A stretch of DNA of 64,000 nucleotides, taken from assembly GCF_963667775.1 (NCBI RefSeq), contig NZ_OY764015.1, positions 2,593,001 through 2,657,000 on the forward strand, given 5' to 3'. Both the position numbers and the translations under genes were made by a program. The notes beneath the pieces are model-generated. The model was not told the DNA's origin and searched no databases. It saw only the letters and a program-made list of their open reading frames with translations. Origin of the DNA: an uncultured Trichococcus sp. Lineage in GTDB: Bacteria > Bacillota > Bacilli > Lactobacillales > Aerococcaceae. Shown here piece after piece: positions 10,654 through 18,797 of this stretch; the stretch's first letter is position 1; every line of letters starts with the position of its first letter.

Positions 10654-11874
10654 CTACACATCATCATACTGCGCCAAAGAATTTTCAATGAACGCATAGA
10701 TTTCTTCGTCCTCTTTATGCTTAAACACATCAGACTTCAAAATCTCGTAGGCGTCATGAGTGTCGTACGTATAGGATCGCTTTTTTTCACTAATCGGATG
10801 CGTTTGAATCAATTCTCCATTATAATAAATGTGTATGAATGCGGTAGTGAGTCGAATTTCGACTTCCTCGCCGATATATTTAATGGGAACGGAGTACTTA
10901 CTCGTTCGAAATTGGACCATGGATTCTGTGCTGACGATACGGCGAATATCGTCACAACTGTATTCAGCCAACAGTTCAAAATCGAATGCCTGTAGGTGCT
11001 CTTTTTCGTGTTCCCATAAGTCGATTGGCCGTTGGCCTGTCGCTTGGGAAACCTCATAATTGAGCTCTTCGGCTAAATCATGGACGTAGTGACATAACTC
11101 GAGCTCATCATCAAATTCGCCATTCATAACGCGCAACCGTTCGCAGGTTCTTGCCAAAGCCTCCACTTTTCCTTTTGTCTGAGGCCGGAACGGACGACAA
11201 GCGATAGGCTGAAAACTGGCATCCTTACTGAAGGCGTAGAAGGTGTCGTGGAAGACGACCTTTTTGTATTGGGATTTGGCATGATTGACCACTGTTTTCA
11301 TATTGTCGAACCAGATTTCCCTGGGTACACCGCCGGTTAAATAAAAGGCATCGTTTAAGCACATGAATAACGTATCTTGCTTTTTCTCAAAAGTCAGTTC
11401 CAAATATTTCATGCGTGAATAACCCAGCACGTACAAGAAGATATTGAATGTGACGGGCCGCCCGGAACTCGTGTAAAGGGTCATATTCTCCTTCCAATCC
11501 ACTTGCGCCGACAGACCAGGGTTCGTTTCAATTCGAATTGTTGCCTTCTTGGTTTTTGTTTGTTTCAGTGTTCGGCAATAGTCCCGAAGAATCGTGATTT
11601 TTCCTTCGTATCCTCGCCGTTTAAGGAGCGAATAAATCGCCGTAGCGGAACAGCCTTCCGAAACCTTTTCGTCAATCAGGGTCCGATAAGGATCCAATTT
11701 ACTGGCTTTCTCCGGCACGGGTTTCCTGGGCTTAATCAACTCAGGATTCTGTTGTTCCTCAAAGTGTTTTTTAATGGTACGTGGATCACTGTCGTATTGA
11801 CGTGCCATCTGTGCAAAATTTGGTTTGATGTCGTTCATAATGTAGAACCTCACTCCTTCTCGAATATCTTTTCT
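10654..11874 (-). CDS. istA: IS21-type transposase IstA
   Basis: About 406 residues from ATG 11874, chosen because AAGGAGGT lies just upstream; a longer frame from 11922 is possible. N-terminal helix-turn-helix (F-A-Q-M-A-R-Q-Y-D-S-D-P-R-T-I-K-K-H-F), then a DDE integrase core: first D in A-Q-V-D-W-K, second D in W-F-D-N-M, E in T-K-G-K-V-E-A. The C-terminus has the beta-rich Mu-type domain. It cuts and joins the element's ends together with IstB. No disruption seen. Confidence 0.95.
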   Translation of the reverse strand, partial: RKDIREGVRFYIMNDIKPNFAQMARQYDSDPRTIKKHFEEQQNPELIKPRKPVPEKASKLDPYRTLIDEKVSEGCSATAIYSLLKRRGYEGKITILRDYCRTLKQTKTKKATIRIETNPGLSAQVDWKENMTLYTSSGRPVTFNIFLYVLGYSRMKYLELTFEKKQDTLFMCLNDAFYLTGGVPREIWFDNMKTVVNHAKSQYKKVVFHDTFYAFSKDASFQPIACRPFRPQTKGKVEALARTCERLRVMNGEFDDELELCHYVHDLAEELNYEVSQATGQRPIDLWEHEKEHLQAFDFELLAEYSCDDIRRIVSTESMVQFRTSKYSVPIKYIGEEVEIRLTTAFIHIYYNGELIQTHPISEKKRSYTYDTHDAYEILKSDVFKHKEDEEIYAFIENSLAQYDDV

Positions 11875-12267
11875 CATGCTCATTACCTCCTTGTGTAGAT
11901 GAGATGAAATAAGTATATTCAAAAAAATGTATGATTTCCGACATTTTTCAAACCGTTGTTTTCCTACATTTTACTACCGGCGTTAACACATTGGTATCTA
12001 GAATTGTTCAGAATGGACACGTTCTTTCCCATAAATCATAGGATTATTTTTGTTTAATACACAGTCATGTCGTTAGCCATTTTGTAAGGGTCTTAGATAG
12101 GTCATTCACCCTCATTATAAAGGATTTTTTTATGCTATGGAATGATCAAAATTTTCATGCTACGCCAGTGGTATTTTATATTCGCTTACCCTTCGTTATA
12201 AAAGAAGACTATTAAAGACTCGGTTATATCATTTTTACTCTTTAAAAAAGAATGCCGCAATCAATTG

Positions 12268-12590
12268 TCCGCACCGGTTCAAAAATTTCGTTTTTAGTGA
12301 TAGGAATTTGTAAAATTTTTTCAACTCAAAAGTGCATCACCGTAGGAGTTTCACAAGCTTGCAAAATGTTTCATGCATCTAAAATGATGTCCAGCTTCAC
12401 GGGTAAGCCCTTCGGAAATTAGATAAATCTGTCCTATTGCGCTCTTCGATGCTCAGTCGGACAGATTTCCTAAATTTCTTTCAGGTCTGAACGAACCCGT
12501 TCAGCTTTTCTTATGATAGCCAATGTTGAATTTCATCGGCTACAGCCGAAAAATAACGACTCTATGTCAGTTCTCATCGTTTGATCAGTA
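12268..12590. mobile_element. Relic end of a second IS21-like element
   Basis: At 12268 TGTCCGCACCGGTTCAAAAA matches the IS21 end at 9730 with few changes. At 12527-12590 TCATCGGCTACAGCCGAAAA and the bases after it match 9814-9870 of the intact element (TCACCGGCTTCTGCCGAAAA and so on), with substitutions. The transposase genes are gone, and the structured repeat at 12391-12514 sits between the two matching parts. Confidence 0.6.
12391..12514 (+). repeat. Structured intergenic repeat, copy 2
   Basis: Starts AGCTTCACGGGTAAGCCCTT and ends CTGAACGAACCCGTTCAG plus CTTTTCTTA, matching the outer modules of copy 1 at 3592-3778. The middle differs from copy 1 and forms its own long hairpin: AAATTAGATAAATCTGTCC pairs with GGACAGATTTCCTAAATTT with few mismatches. 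The final hairpin plus T-rich tail looks like an intrinsic terminator on plus. Confidence 0.6.
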
Positions 12591-12660
12591 AGCGCAGTCG
12601 TATGTGCTAGAATAGAATATTATAAGGTCAGAAAAGCTAATGAAAGAAGTTGGGAACAGT

Positions 12661-13560
12661 ATGACATTTCAACATTTGAAATATTTACTCACAGTTGCAG
12701 AGAAAGGGTCAATTACAGAAGCGGCAAAGGGATTATTCATTTCACAACCGAGTCTTTCAAATGCGATTAAAGAGGTGGAGAAAGAAATCGGGTTCAGTAT
12801 TTTTACGCGAAGTCGGACGGGAATTGCCTTGACAAAAGAAGGCATGGAATTTTTAAGCTATGCAAGACAAGTAGTGCAACAGATGGATTTGCTGGAATCA
12901 AAATATGTTTTTAATGTACCCGTAAAACAGCGGTTTTGTGTTTCAACACAGCACTACACGTTCACGGCTAATGCGTTTGTGGAAATGGTGCAACAGTTCG
13001 GACAGGAACGTTTTGAATTTATCTTAAATGAAGCACAGACATTTCAAATCATTGATGATGTGAAGAATCGTTTTAGCGATGTAGGCATACTCTTCATAAG
13101 CAACAGCAATGAAACCATCATGCGAAAAGTGTTAGAGAAAAATAATTTGGACTTTTATGAGTTATTTAGCGTCAGCCCCCATGTATTTTTGAGAACGGAT
13201 CATCCCTTGGCAAAAAGGGGTGTTGTCACCCTTAAAGATTTAGAGCCTTACCCTCGCTTAAGTTTTCTTCAAGGCAATTACAATTCCACTTATTTTGCAG
13301 AAGAACTTTTCAGTATGGAACCTGCAGAAAAGAGTATCAAAGTCAGTGATCGTGCGGCAATCGTGAACCTCATGATTGGTTTGGATGGTTATACGATTTC
13401 CAGCGGAATTTTCCCGAAATATCTGCATGGCGATTCTATCGTGGCACTTCCACTTGCAGAGAATGAACAAATGCGTATTGGGTACATTTTAAACAAAGGG
13501 CAAGCACTATCAGAATTGGGGGTAACATATACTGAGGCTTTGCGACAATACAGAGTATAA
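12661..13560 (+). CDS. LysR-family regulator
   Basis: About 299 residues. The winged helix-turn-helix occupies residues 1-60 (F-Q-H-L-K-Y-L-L-T-V-A-E-K-G-S-I-T-E-A-A, then S-Q-P-S-L-S-N-A-I-K-E-V-E). The remainder is the two-lobed periplasmic-binding-like effector domain. I favour ATG 12661 over 12640, since LysR proteins usually begin three or four residues before this helix; neither start has a strong ribosome site. A LysE-type exporter gene follows 110 bases downstream on the same strand, and is the likely target. Confidence 0.88.
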   Translation: MTFQHLKYLLTVAEKGSITEAAKGLFISQPSLSNAIKEVEKEIGFSIFTRSRTGIALTKEGMEFLSYARQVVQQMDLLESKYVFNVPVKQRFCVSTQHYTFTANAFVEMVQQFGQERFEFILNEAQTFQIIDDVKNRFSDVGILFISNSNETIMRKVLEKNNLDFYELFSVSPHVFLRTDHPLAKRGVVTLKDLEPYPRLSFLQGNYNSTYFAEELFSMEPAEKSIKVSDRAAIVNLMIGLDGYTISSGIFPKYLHGDSIVALPLAENEQMRIGYILNKGQALSELGVTYTEALRQYRV

Positions 13561-13584
13561 TTTTTATATTTTTATCATAGTTTT

Positions 13585-13660
13585 AAACTATGGAAAAACA
13601 TAAAATATCGGAATAACCTATACAAACAGGGTTTATGTTATAGTCTAAAAAAACAGAAAG
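13585..13660 (+). promoter_or_regulatory. Candidate LysR-controlled promoter of the exporter
   Basis: ATAACCTATACAAACAGGGTTTAT (with dyad ATAACC / GGGTTTAT around 10 bases) precedes TTATAGT, a -10-like hexamer, about 40 bases before the exporter start. Dyads with a T-N11-A core are usual LysR sites. Assignment rests on position and symmetry only. Confidence 0.4.
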
Positions 13661-13670
13661 GAAGAAAATA

Positions 13671-14255
13671 ATGCCTGGATATGTATTAGGGAATTTCTTT
13701 ATTTATGCGATAATTAACGCGTTTACTCCGGGGCCGGGGAATATTTTAGCATTGAATACAGTCACAAATTATGGATACAAAAAAGGTCGCTCTTTATTTT
13801 TTGGCATCTTCGCAGGGTATTATGTAGTTCAAATTATCTGTGCACTGTTTGTCTATGGTGTGAGTGCTTTTATGCCGAATATCCTTGGCATAATGAAATA
13901 TATTGGTGCTGCGTATATTCTATGGCTCGCCATTCATATCACGGTAAGCAAACCTGAGTCAGAAAGTACTGAAAAATCGGCCTCTTTTTTTAAAGGATTC
14001 TTGCTCCAATTTGTGAATGTGAAAATCTATTTGTTTGGTATAACCGCTCTGACCGGATATATAACGGATTACTACACTTCTTTTTTTGATCTAATATTGT
14101 TTGAACTGATTGTTGCCACAATCGGAACCATTGCCACAATCACTTGGATTGGAATGGGTATGATGATACAAAGGATGTATCAAAAACATTTTAGGCTCAT
14201 CAATATTATTCTGGCAGCTTCATTGCTGGAGTGTATTTATAGTATGCTAAAGTGA
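13671..14255 (+). CDS. LysE/RhtB-family amino-acid exporter
   Basis: 194 residues with six hydrophobic segments. The N-terminal motif N-A-F-T-P-G-P-G-N-I-L-A-L-N is the signature of the LysE/RhtB family, whose members pump out amino acids such as lysine, threonine or cysteine metabolites. Substrate cannot be read from sequence. AAAGGAAGAAAATA precedes the ATG. It is controlled in all likelihood by the LysR gene upstream. Confidence 0.88.
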   Translation: MPGYVLGNFFIYAIINAFTPGPGNILALNTVTNYGYKKGRSLFFGIFAGYYVVQIICALFVYGVSAFMPNILGIMKYIGAAYILWLAIHITVSKPESESTEKSASFFKGFLLQFVNVKIYLFGITALTGYITDYYTSFFDLILFELIVATIGTIATITWIGMGMMIQRMYQKHFRLINIILAASLLECIYSMLK

Positions 14256-14307
14256 GTGTGGAATTTTATCGCATAAGTCTTAAAAAATGAGGGTGGTATG
14301 CGGTAAT

Positions 14308-14402
14308 AAAAATAGAAGATATTAAATTCAATGCAAATAGCAAAACTGATTACGCGCCCCATAATCAGTTTTTTATTTTGTCTGGGTGCATAAGTTAGAC
14401 AG
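14308..14402 (+). repeat. Dispersed intergenic repeat, copy A
   Basis: About 95 bases, matching 18568-18662 closely: AATAGAAGATATTAAATTCA, then a hairpin CTGATTACG...CATAATCAG followed by T6, then GGGTGCATAAGTTAGACAG. The hairpin plus T-run would act as terminator for the exporter gene. Confidence 0.7.
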
Positions 14403-14686
14403 CACTCATGCGGTTATAACTTAAAAGCAAAGACTACAGGAAAATAAAGTATACTTTTCTGTTAGTCATATTTCCGTTTCAATTGGGATATGACTCTTTT
14501 CTTTTTGTCTGTTTAGAGTGTAACCAAAATCGTCACCTGTGAAATGTTGTTTTTATTACTTTTTTAATGAAAACGAGAAATGTTGGTTAAATATTAACTA
14601 ATAAGAGAGAAGGTAAGGCAGGTTACGTATTCGTATCAATCATCGATTAAAATTTATCTCTTTCATAAATTATTGGGCAGCTGCTA
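14403..14686. other. Gene-free stretch between repeat A and next gene
   Basis: Contains one terminator-like hairpin at 14464-14503 (AGTCATAT ... ATATGACT followed by CTTTTCTTTTT). Nothing else recognisable. Confidence 0.5.
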
Positions 14687-15094
14687 TCAAATCAGCCATT
14701 CTCCCGAGTCTAAATCTATAAATTTATCTAACGTTATTTCAGATTTAAAGGTTTCCCCATATTCACCTCTACGAGTCTGTTGATCTAATTTAAAAGGTAT
14801 ATTATAAAATCGATCTTTAGCTGTTTTAGTTATCATATTATTTTTGATGAAATATGATATGACCTTTTTATGTGCATCTATATCATCACAATTGAGATAA
14901 AAGCAGGCTACACCTGTTTCGGCATTACTATGTTTGGCTTGTGTAACAATTCTATCCTTTACGGCGTTCTCACATTTTTCCGCTGCAACTTTTTTGTCCT
15001 TAAAAAAATACATCCACTTACCGACTTTATCGTATTCAAATTCGTTAGTTTCTGCTAAATAATATACCCAGGGGATACTTTCTATTATTTTCAT
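14687..15094 (-). CDS. Conserved hypothetical protein, 135 aa
   Basis: Soluble, mixed-charge protein with K-W-M-Y-F-F-K-D near residue 27, A-C-F-Y-L-N-C-D-D near residue 63 and F-K-L-D-Q-Q-T-R-R-G-E-Y-G near residue 101. I have the impression of a small family of unknown function scattered in Firmicutes, but cannot name it. ATG 15094 has only a weak ribosome site. It is a single gene between two intergenic spacers. Confidence 0.6.
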   Translation of the reverse strand: MKIIESIPWVYYLAETNEFEYDKVGKWMYFFKDKKVAAEKCENAVKDRIVTQAKHSNAETGVACFYLNCDDIDAHKKVISYFIKNNMITKTAKDRFYNIPFKLDQQTRRGEYGETFKSEITLDKFIDLDSGEWLI

Positions 15095-15275
15095 TTATAG
15101 TCCTCATTTCTTTACAAATCTAAAGTTAACTACCTTCTCCATACCTCGTCACTCCTTTCAGTACCAACTCCTTTGTAGTAACTCTTTTGGCATTCATTGA
15201 TTGCAGATGAGACAGGAGTGACTAGGGATACCGTAAAATGTTCCTTTAAACACATCTGAGAAAATTTGTTTTGAA

Positions 15276-15833
15276 TTATTTTAGTTCCTTGGAAAAAATA
15301 ACGGTATCTTCTATTACCACACCATCATTGTTAAGTTTAAGTTCTATTAGAGCAATTTCACATAATGTACCGTGGATTCTATCTATATTTTTTTTACAAT
15401 AGCTAAATGCTTGCACCATTTTATCTTCATCTAATCTACTCGCAATGGTGCAATGAGGACTCCATTTACTAGGAAGATAAAATGACGTTTCATTCTCGTT
15501 GAATGTTCTGAAGTAGTCGTGATGGCTACTATGAAAATCAAGTAATTCAGTTGATAAAGTCGGAGCAAAGAATAAAGTGCCTGTATCGATAAAAGTTCCT
15601 ATTGTATTCAAAGTCAAATCTACCTTTTTCTTATCCTCATAGAACCCATCTGCTAATTGTATAAACCTATTCTTATCTAAAGCATCATAATCAGCAATAG
15701 TGATATGAGGTCTTTTTCCTTTAGTTTCCACACCATAGTGACTAATATTCTGTTCACTTAAATCCTGCCATAATCTTCGGAAATTCACTTCTGTTTCATG
15801 GTCTAAATAACCTACAAATGCATATGTATACAT
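15276..15833 (-). CDS. 2H phosphoesterase / 2'-5' RNA ligase-like protein
   Basis: About 185 residues from ATG 15833, which has AGGAGG eight bases upstream; the longer frame from 15896 lacks this. The two H-x-T motifs of the 2H phosphoesterase superfamily are present: R-P-H-I-T-I-A-D and, about 80 residues later, S-P-H-C-T-I-A-S. Such enzymes open or hydrolyse cyclic 2',3'-phosphates and related nucleotides. The physiological substrate is unknown. Next gene upstream is a DUF1648 membrane protein on the same strand. Confidence 0.8.
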   Translation of the reverse strand: MYTYAFVGYLDHETEVNFRRLWQDLSEQNISHYGVETKGKRPHITIADYDALDKNRFIQLADGFYEDKKKVDLTLNTIGTFIDTGTLFFAPTLSTELLDFHSSHHDYFRTFNENETSFYLPSKWSPHCTIASRLDEDKMVQAFSYCKKNIDRIHGTLCEIALIELKLNNDGVVIEDTVIFSKELK

Positions 15834-15904
15834 AAAATAGCCTCCTGTAATTGGCAAAATGTTGTATTCAAACGTAAAGATATTACTCCATTTCACCTAT
15901 CCAA

Positions 15905-16252
15905 TCAAACATTCAAATTGTAAAGAAGTGCAGAGAAATAAGCGAAGTCAAAGAAAATCGGGAATAACAGGATGCTAGAGCTGGTTCTGTTCCAGCCGAA
16001 ACCATTCATTGTAGGGTCTTTTTTCTTGCAGCGCACCACTCTGTAAAGTTGAAACAGCAAGCCTGCAACTGGAAGCCCGATTAAGAATGCCAGCTTCGAG
16101 AGATAGTTATCCGCTTGTCCCAGTTCGTTAATGTGGATGGCAATCCGGTTAGGCAGGTAGGGGTAAGAAAAAATTCCGCTGATAAGAGGAAGAAGCAAAA
16201 ATGAAAGGGAGCTTTGAAAACTGAATATTGAGAATTGCTGATTATGATCCAT
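15905..16252 (-). CDS. DUF1648-domain membrane protein
   Basis: 115 residues. After a first hydrophobic helix comes the sequence L-P-N-R-I-A-I-H-I-N-E-L-G-Q-A-D, the DUF1648 signature (YLPE-x-x-x-x-H-x-N-x-x-G-x-x-D), then two more helices. These proteins are often found with membrane stress or antimicrobial resistance genes; a role is not established. The start is ATG 16252, following a purine-rich AAGAAGAGAG. Confidence 0.75.
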   Translation of the reverse strand: MDHNQQFSIFSFQSSLSFLLLPLISGIFSYPYLPNRIAIHINELGQADNYLSKLAFLIGLPVAGLLFQLYRVVRCKKKDPTMNGFGWNRTSSSILLFPIFFDFAYFSALLYNLNV

Positions 16253-16312
16253 TTTCTCTCTTCTTTCTTTTCATTGTTGTTATTAAATTCACAAACACTT
16301 ATATAAAGTCCA

Positions 16313-16684
16313 TCAGTTGGAAAAAGCATAAGTGCGGCCTTCAAACGCCATAAAGTCTAAATTTTTTCTTTCAAAAGAACGGGCGCCGATCAGAATAGGT
16401 TCTTCGGAACCGTTTTCGATTGAGTGAAAAGCATTGATCGTGTCCGACTTTGAAACAGAAAAATGAATCTCCGGCTGTCCTTTGTACTTCACGGTAACAG
16501 GCCACAAGTAACTTTGGGAGAATTCGTTATACTCAGGAAAATCAACGTAGGGTGGTATATTATCGTCCATATCGCTTCGGCCCTTATCTCTATAGTTATT
16601 ATGCAAGTAACTTAAAAACATTTTATGTTGCTGACGTGTACTTTTTGTCGAATTGTTTGGGTTGGCTTGGATGGTAATTTCCAA
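16313..16684 (-). CDS. Hypothetical protein, 123 aa
   Basis: Soluble protein, no recognised motif; start TTG 16684 without visible ribosome site, and a stop three codons upstream. The lower N-terminal quality suggests that it may have lost its first codons. It is followed by the DUF1648 gene 60 bases on. Confidence 0.45.
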   Translation of the reverse strand: MEITIQANPNNSTKSTRQQHKMFLSYLHNNYRDKGRSDMDDNIPPYVDFPEYNEFSQSYLWPVTVKYKGQPEIHFSVSKSDTINAFHSIENGSEEPILIGARSFERKNLDFMAFEGRTYAFSN

Positions 16685-16710
16685 TGGCGTAGTTTAGTAG
16701 GTCCCTATTA

Positions 16711-16935
16711 TTACGCATTTTCTTTCTTTTTTTTCAAGACCTTTTCTAAAATCTTTAGAGCCACTAAAACAAGCATTAGTATGCCACTGATATTAAAGAA
16801 GTAAACATATCTAATGTCTACCATGCCATTGTTGTAGAAATGTCCATTAAATAAAAGCCAAACGCCGCCTATTAAATAACCGGTTATTGTATTCCAGCGA
16901 TCTAAAAATCGCCACATTTTTCTGAGAAAATTCAT
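16711..16935 (-). CDS. Small membrane protein, 74 aa
   Basis: Two hydrophobic helices and a lysine-rich C-terminus (K-V-L-K-K-K-K-E-N-A), typical positive-inside anchor. GAAAAGGGGTA lies upstream of ATG 16935. Family not recognised. Confidence 0.5.
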   Translation of the reverse strand: MNFLRKMWRFLDRWNTITGYLIGGVWLLFNGHFYNNGMVDIRYVYFFNISGILMLVLVALKILEKVLKKKKENA

Positions 16936-17214
16936 GCCAGTACCCCTTTTCTGAAGCTCTAACTATAGAAAAAATAAATTATTTGTTACAATAGTAACAT
17001 AAAAAATGTTTAAAAAAAAACATATTTATACGAGTGCGCAAATGAGGCTTTCCCTGATTGTGAAAAAGCACAAACTTAATGTATACGTATTAGCTTGTAC
17101 TTCACTGATAGGAGCTGCCGAATATCCGAGTGATCCTACAGAAGCAATCATTTTACGGCTCCAATTAACCATTAAACAACCACTTCTTAGGATTATTATG
17201 AATAGGAGAAAAAA

Positions 17215-17394
17215 ATGAAAAGAGACTTTTATAGATACATTCCCTTGTTGGCTGGTAGCATGCTAGTACTGATTGGTATAAGAGATAGACTGAATGAGTC
17301 ACTATTTTATTGTATTTCAATCGGATATATCGCACTGATTGTTATTTTGATGTGGAAAAGCGGGAAAAATAAAAAAAGTGGGAAATCCAGTTAA
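17215..17394 (+). CDS. Small membrane protein, 59 aa
   Basis: ATG 17215 follows AATAGGAGAAAAAA, a good ribosome site. Two hydrophobic segments, P-L-L-A-G-S-M-L-V-L-I-G-I and I-S-I-G-Y-I-A-L-I-V-I-L-M-W, and a lysine-rich tail. Its two-helix design resembles the neighbouring small membrane protein on the other strand. No family name. Confidence 0.55.
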   Translation: MKRDFYRYIPLLAGSMLVLIGIRDRLNESLFYCISIGYIALIVILMWKSGKNKKSGKSS

Positions 17395-17402
17395 GTTATC
17401 AA

Positions 17403-17507
17403 AAGGGAGCCCAAGCTGTTAAGGAGTACCTTGAAAAGCATTACAATCAGTTGGCGGAAGAAAATGGGTTAGTGGCCGCGGTTTACCAGAATCGTAAGAC
17501 TATCTAG
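17403..17507 (+). pseudogene. Gene fragment, about 34 codons
   Basis: A helical, protein-like stretch (K-G-A-Q-A-V-K-E-Y-L-E-K-H-Y-N-Q-L-A-E-E and 14 more) ends at TAG 17505-17507 and has no start. It appears to be the remnant of a small secreted or membrane-associated protein whose first part is lost. Confidence 0.4.
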
Positions 17508-17587
17508 CTGGATTTACGACATTCATGAGAGCGTTATAGTTGCGAGCGTAGACAATTGTTGCAGGATGACAAAAGGGAGGAAATAAA

Positions 17588-18121
17588 TTGGATAAGATTG
17601 TAATATTGGTGGTCGTCGTAGGGATATTGGGCTATTCCTGGCAACAATCAAAAAAGTATTTATCTCCAACGTCCAGTTTCAATGCCATTATCACGTTTGA
17701 CCCGGAACATTATACAGATATACGGTGGTTTGAAGTCTTTCGAAAGCTGACGCACTGGGAAAAATTTGGAGCTTACTCCTTCAAAGGAAATATAGCTGTG
17801 AATGCTGAAGACATCATTCATTTGATTCACAAGGAGTTTGAGGTTCCTTTGGAAAATTTCAAAGTCAAAGTATTTCCAATAGAGAAAACCAGCTTCGACT
17901 ACATCGTAACTTTTAAAAAAATTCCTCGGCCTGAAATAGAAGATTACCCTCAGTTAGCGGAACTAGCTATCTGGAATAAATATGGAAAAAATAGTTATCG
18001 ATTGTGGCTTGGGATGTCTGTAGAGCAATTCAGGGAAGTTATAAGCCAGGAATTGCATATACCTGAAGACAGTTTTACTATCTATTGCCCTGCAAACCTC
18101 GTATGGACAAGGTTTTTGTAA
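17588..18121 (+). CDS. Membrane-anchored hypothetical protein, 177 aa
   Basis: TTG 17588 lies just after AAAGGGAGGAAATAAA. The N-terminus is one hydrophobic helix (I-V-I-L-V-V-V-V-G-I-L-G-Y), then a soluble domain with two related halves, each containing F-x-V-P-x-E-x-F / I-P-E-D-S-F near its end, which suggests an internal duplication. No known family recognised. Confidence 0.6.
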   Translation: MDKIVILVVVVGILGYSWQQSKKYLSPTSSFNAIITFDPEHYTDIRWFEVFRKLTHWEKFGAYSFKGNIAVNAEDIIHLIHKEFEVPLENFKVKVFPIEKTSFDYIVTFKKIPRPEIEDYPQLAELAIWNKYGKNSYRLWLGMSVEQFREVISQELHIPEDSFTIYCPANLVWTRFL

Positions 18122-18269
18122 GGACACTTAGAAATACTGGTTGATTTTTTCGCACGTATCCGACTATTTATACTATTAGCATTTATTCCTAGTTATAAAT
18201 CACACGGGGATGAAGGATTTTAAACAGTGAATGGACTTATAGAAACTTGAAATTGAAGGAGGAAAAGTT

Positions 18270-18473
18270 ATGTACAGTGAATCGGATAAGAAATTCCACT
18301 GCAACAACTGCAATAAGGTGATCGAGACGGGAGAGAAATGCTGGATGAAATGGAGTCTTCCCCCTAGCCACTTTCATACTCAAACAATGCCTTCGTTGGC
18401 GCTACGCTATGAGAACGCACCGATGATTTGCAGTGAATGTGCCAAGCAAGACTTGAGATTTTCAGAGTTTTGA
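18270..18473 (+). CDS. Small zinc-ribbon protein, 67 aa
   Basis: Two C-x-x-C pairs (C-N-N-C at residue 11 and C-S-E-C at residue 55) should bind one zinc ion. GAAGGAGGAAAAGTT precedes ATG. Function unknown. It is cysteine-rich but otherwise ordinary; the ribosome site is among the best in this stretch. Confidence 0.7.
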   Translation: MYSESDKKFHCNNCNKVIETGEKCWMKWSLPPSHFHTQTMPSLALRYENAPMICSECAKQDLRFSEF

Positions 18474-18567
18474 CGGCGGATTTTCATAGCTCTTTCCTAA
18501 TTTATTTGGAAGAACAGCTTGCAATTCAAAGTAACTTAAGTAGTCGATGAAGTTAAAAATAACCGTA

Positions 18568-18662
18568 TTATATAGAAGATATTAGATTCAATACAAACAA
18601 AAAACTGATTACGGGACTCATAATCAGTTTTTGTTTTGGCTAGGTGCATAAGTTAGATAGTC
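18568..18662 (+). repeat. Dispersed intergenic repeat, copy B
   Basis: Second copy of the element at 14308-14402, with matching hairpin CTGATTACGGGACTCATAATCAG, T-run and the tail GGTGCATAAGTTAGATAG. Confidence 0.7.
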
Positions 18663-18718
18663 ATGGTCATAACTCGAGAGTATGCTCGCAATATTATCAT
18701 TTTTACGTAATGCAGACA

Positions 18719-18784
18719 TGAAGAGAATCCCTTGCTATGGTTTCGGTGCACTAATCTGACCATAAGAAGGGATTCTTCTTGTGC
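18719..18784. terminator. Long hairpin, terminator-like
   Basis: AGAGAATCCCTT pairs with AAGGGATTCTTCT across a loop that holds a second pair CTATGG / CCATA. Lies between converging genes, so could serve the acetyltransferase on the minus strand. Confidence 0.6.
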
Positions 18785-18797
18785 ATCTGAAAGGTGC

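Larger units (their letters stand above)
9730..11988 (-). mobile_element. Complete IS21-family element with 7-bp target duplication
   Basis: 2259 bp. The ends are TGTCAACACCGGTTCAAAAA at 9730 and, on the other strand, TGTTAACGCCGGTAGTAAAA at 11988, a clear imperfect inverted repeat beginning with TG. Flanking bases CATTGGT occur at 9723-9729 and again at 11989-11995, a 7-bp target duplication, inside the 4-8 bp range of IS21 elements. Near the left end the ACCGGTTTAAAAAATGTCG motif recurs several times up to 9860, as in the multiple end repeats of IS21. It encodes istA and istB on the minus strand. Intact ends and duplication suggest recent, probably functional insertion. Confidence 0.95.

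Noticed and set aside
17006-17218. 70-codon plus-strand frame
   Set aside because: No ribosome site, unbalanced composition; overlaps the better supported gene from 17215.
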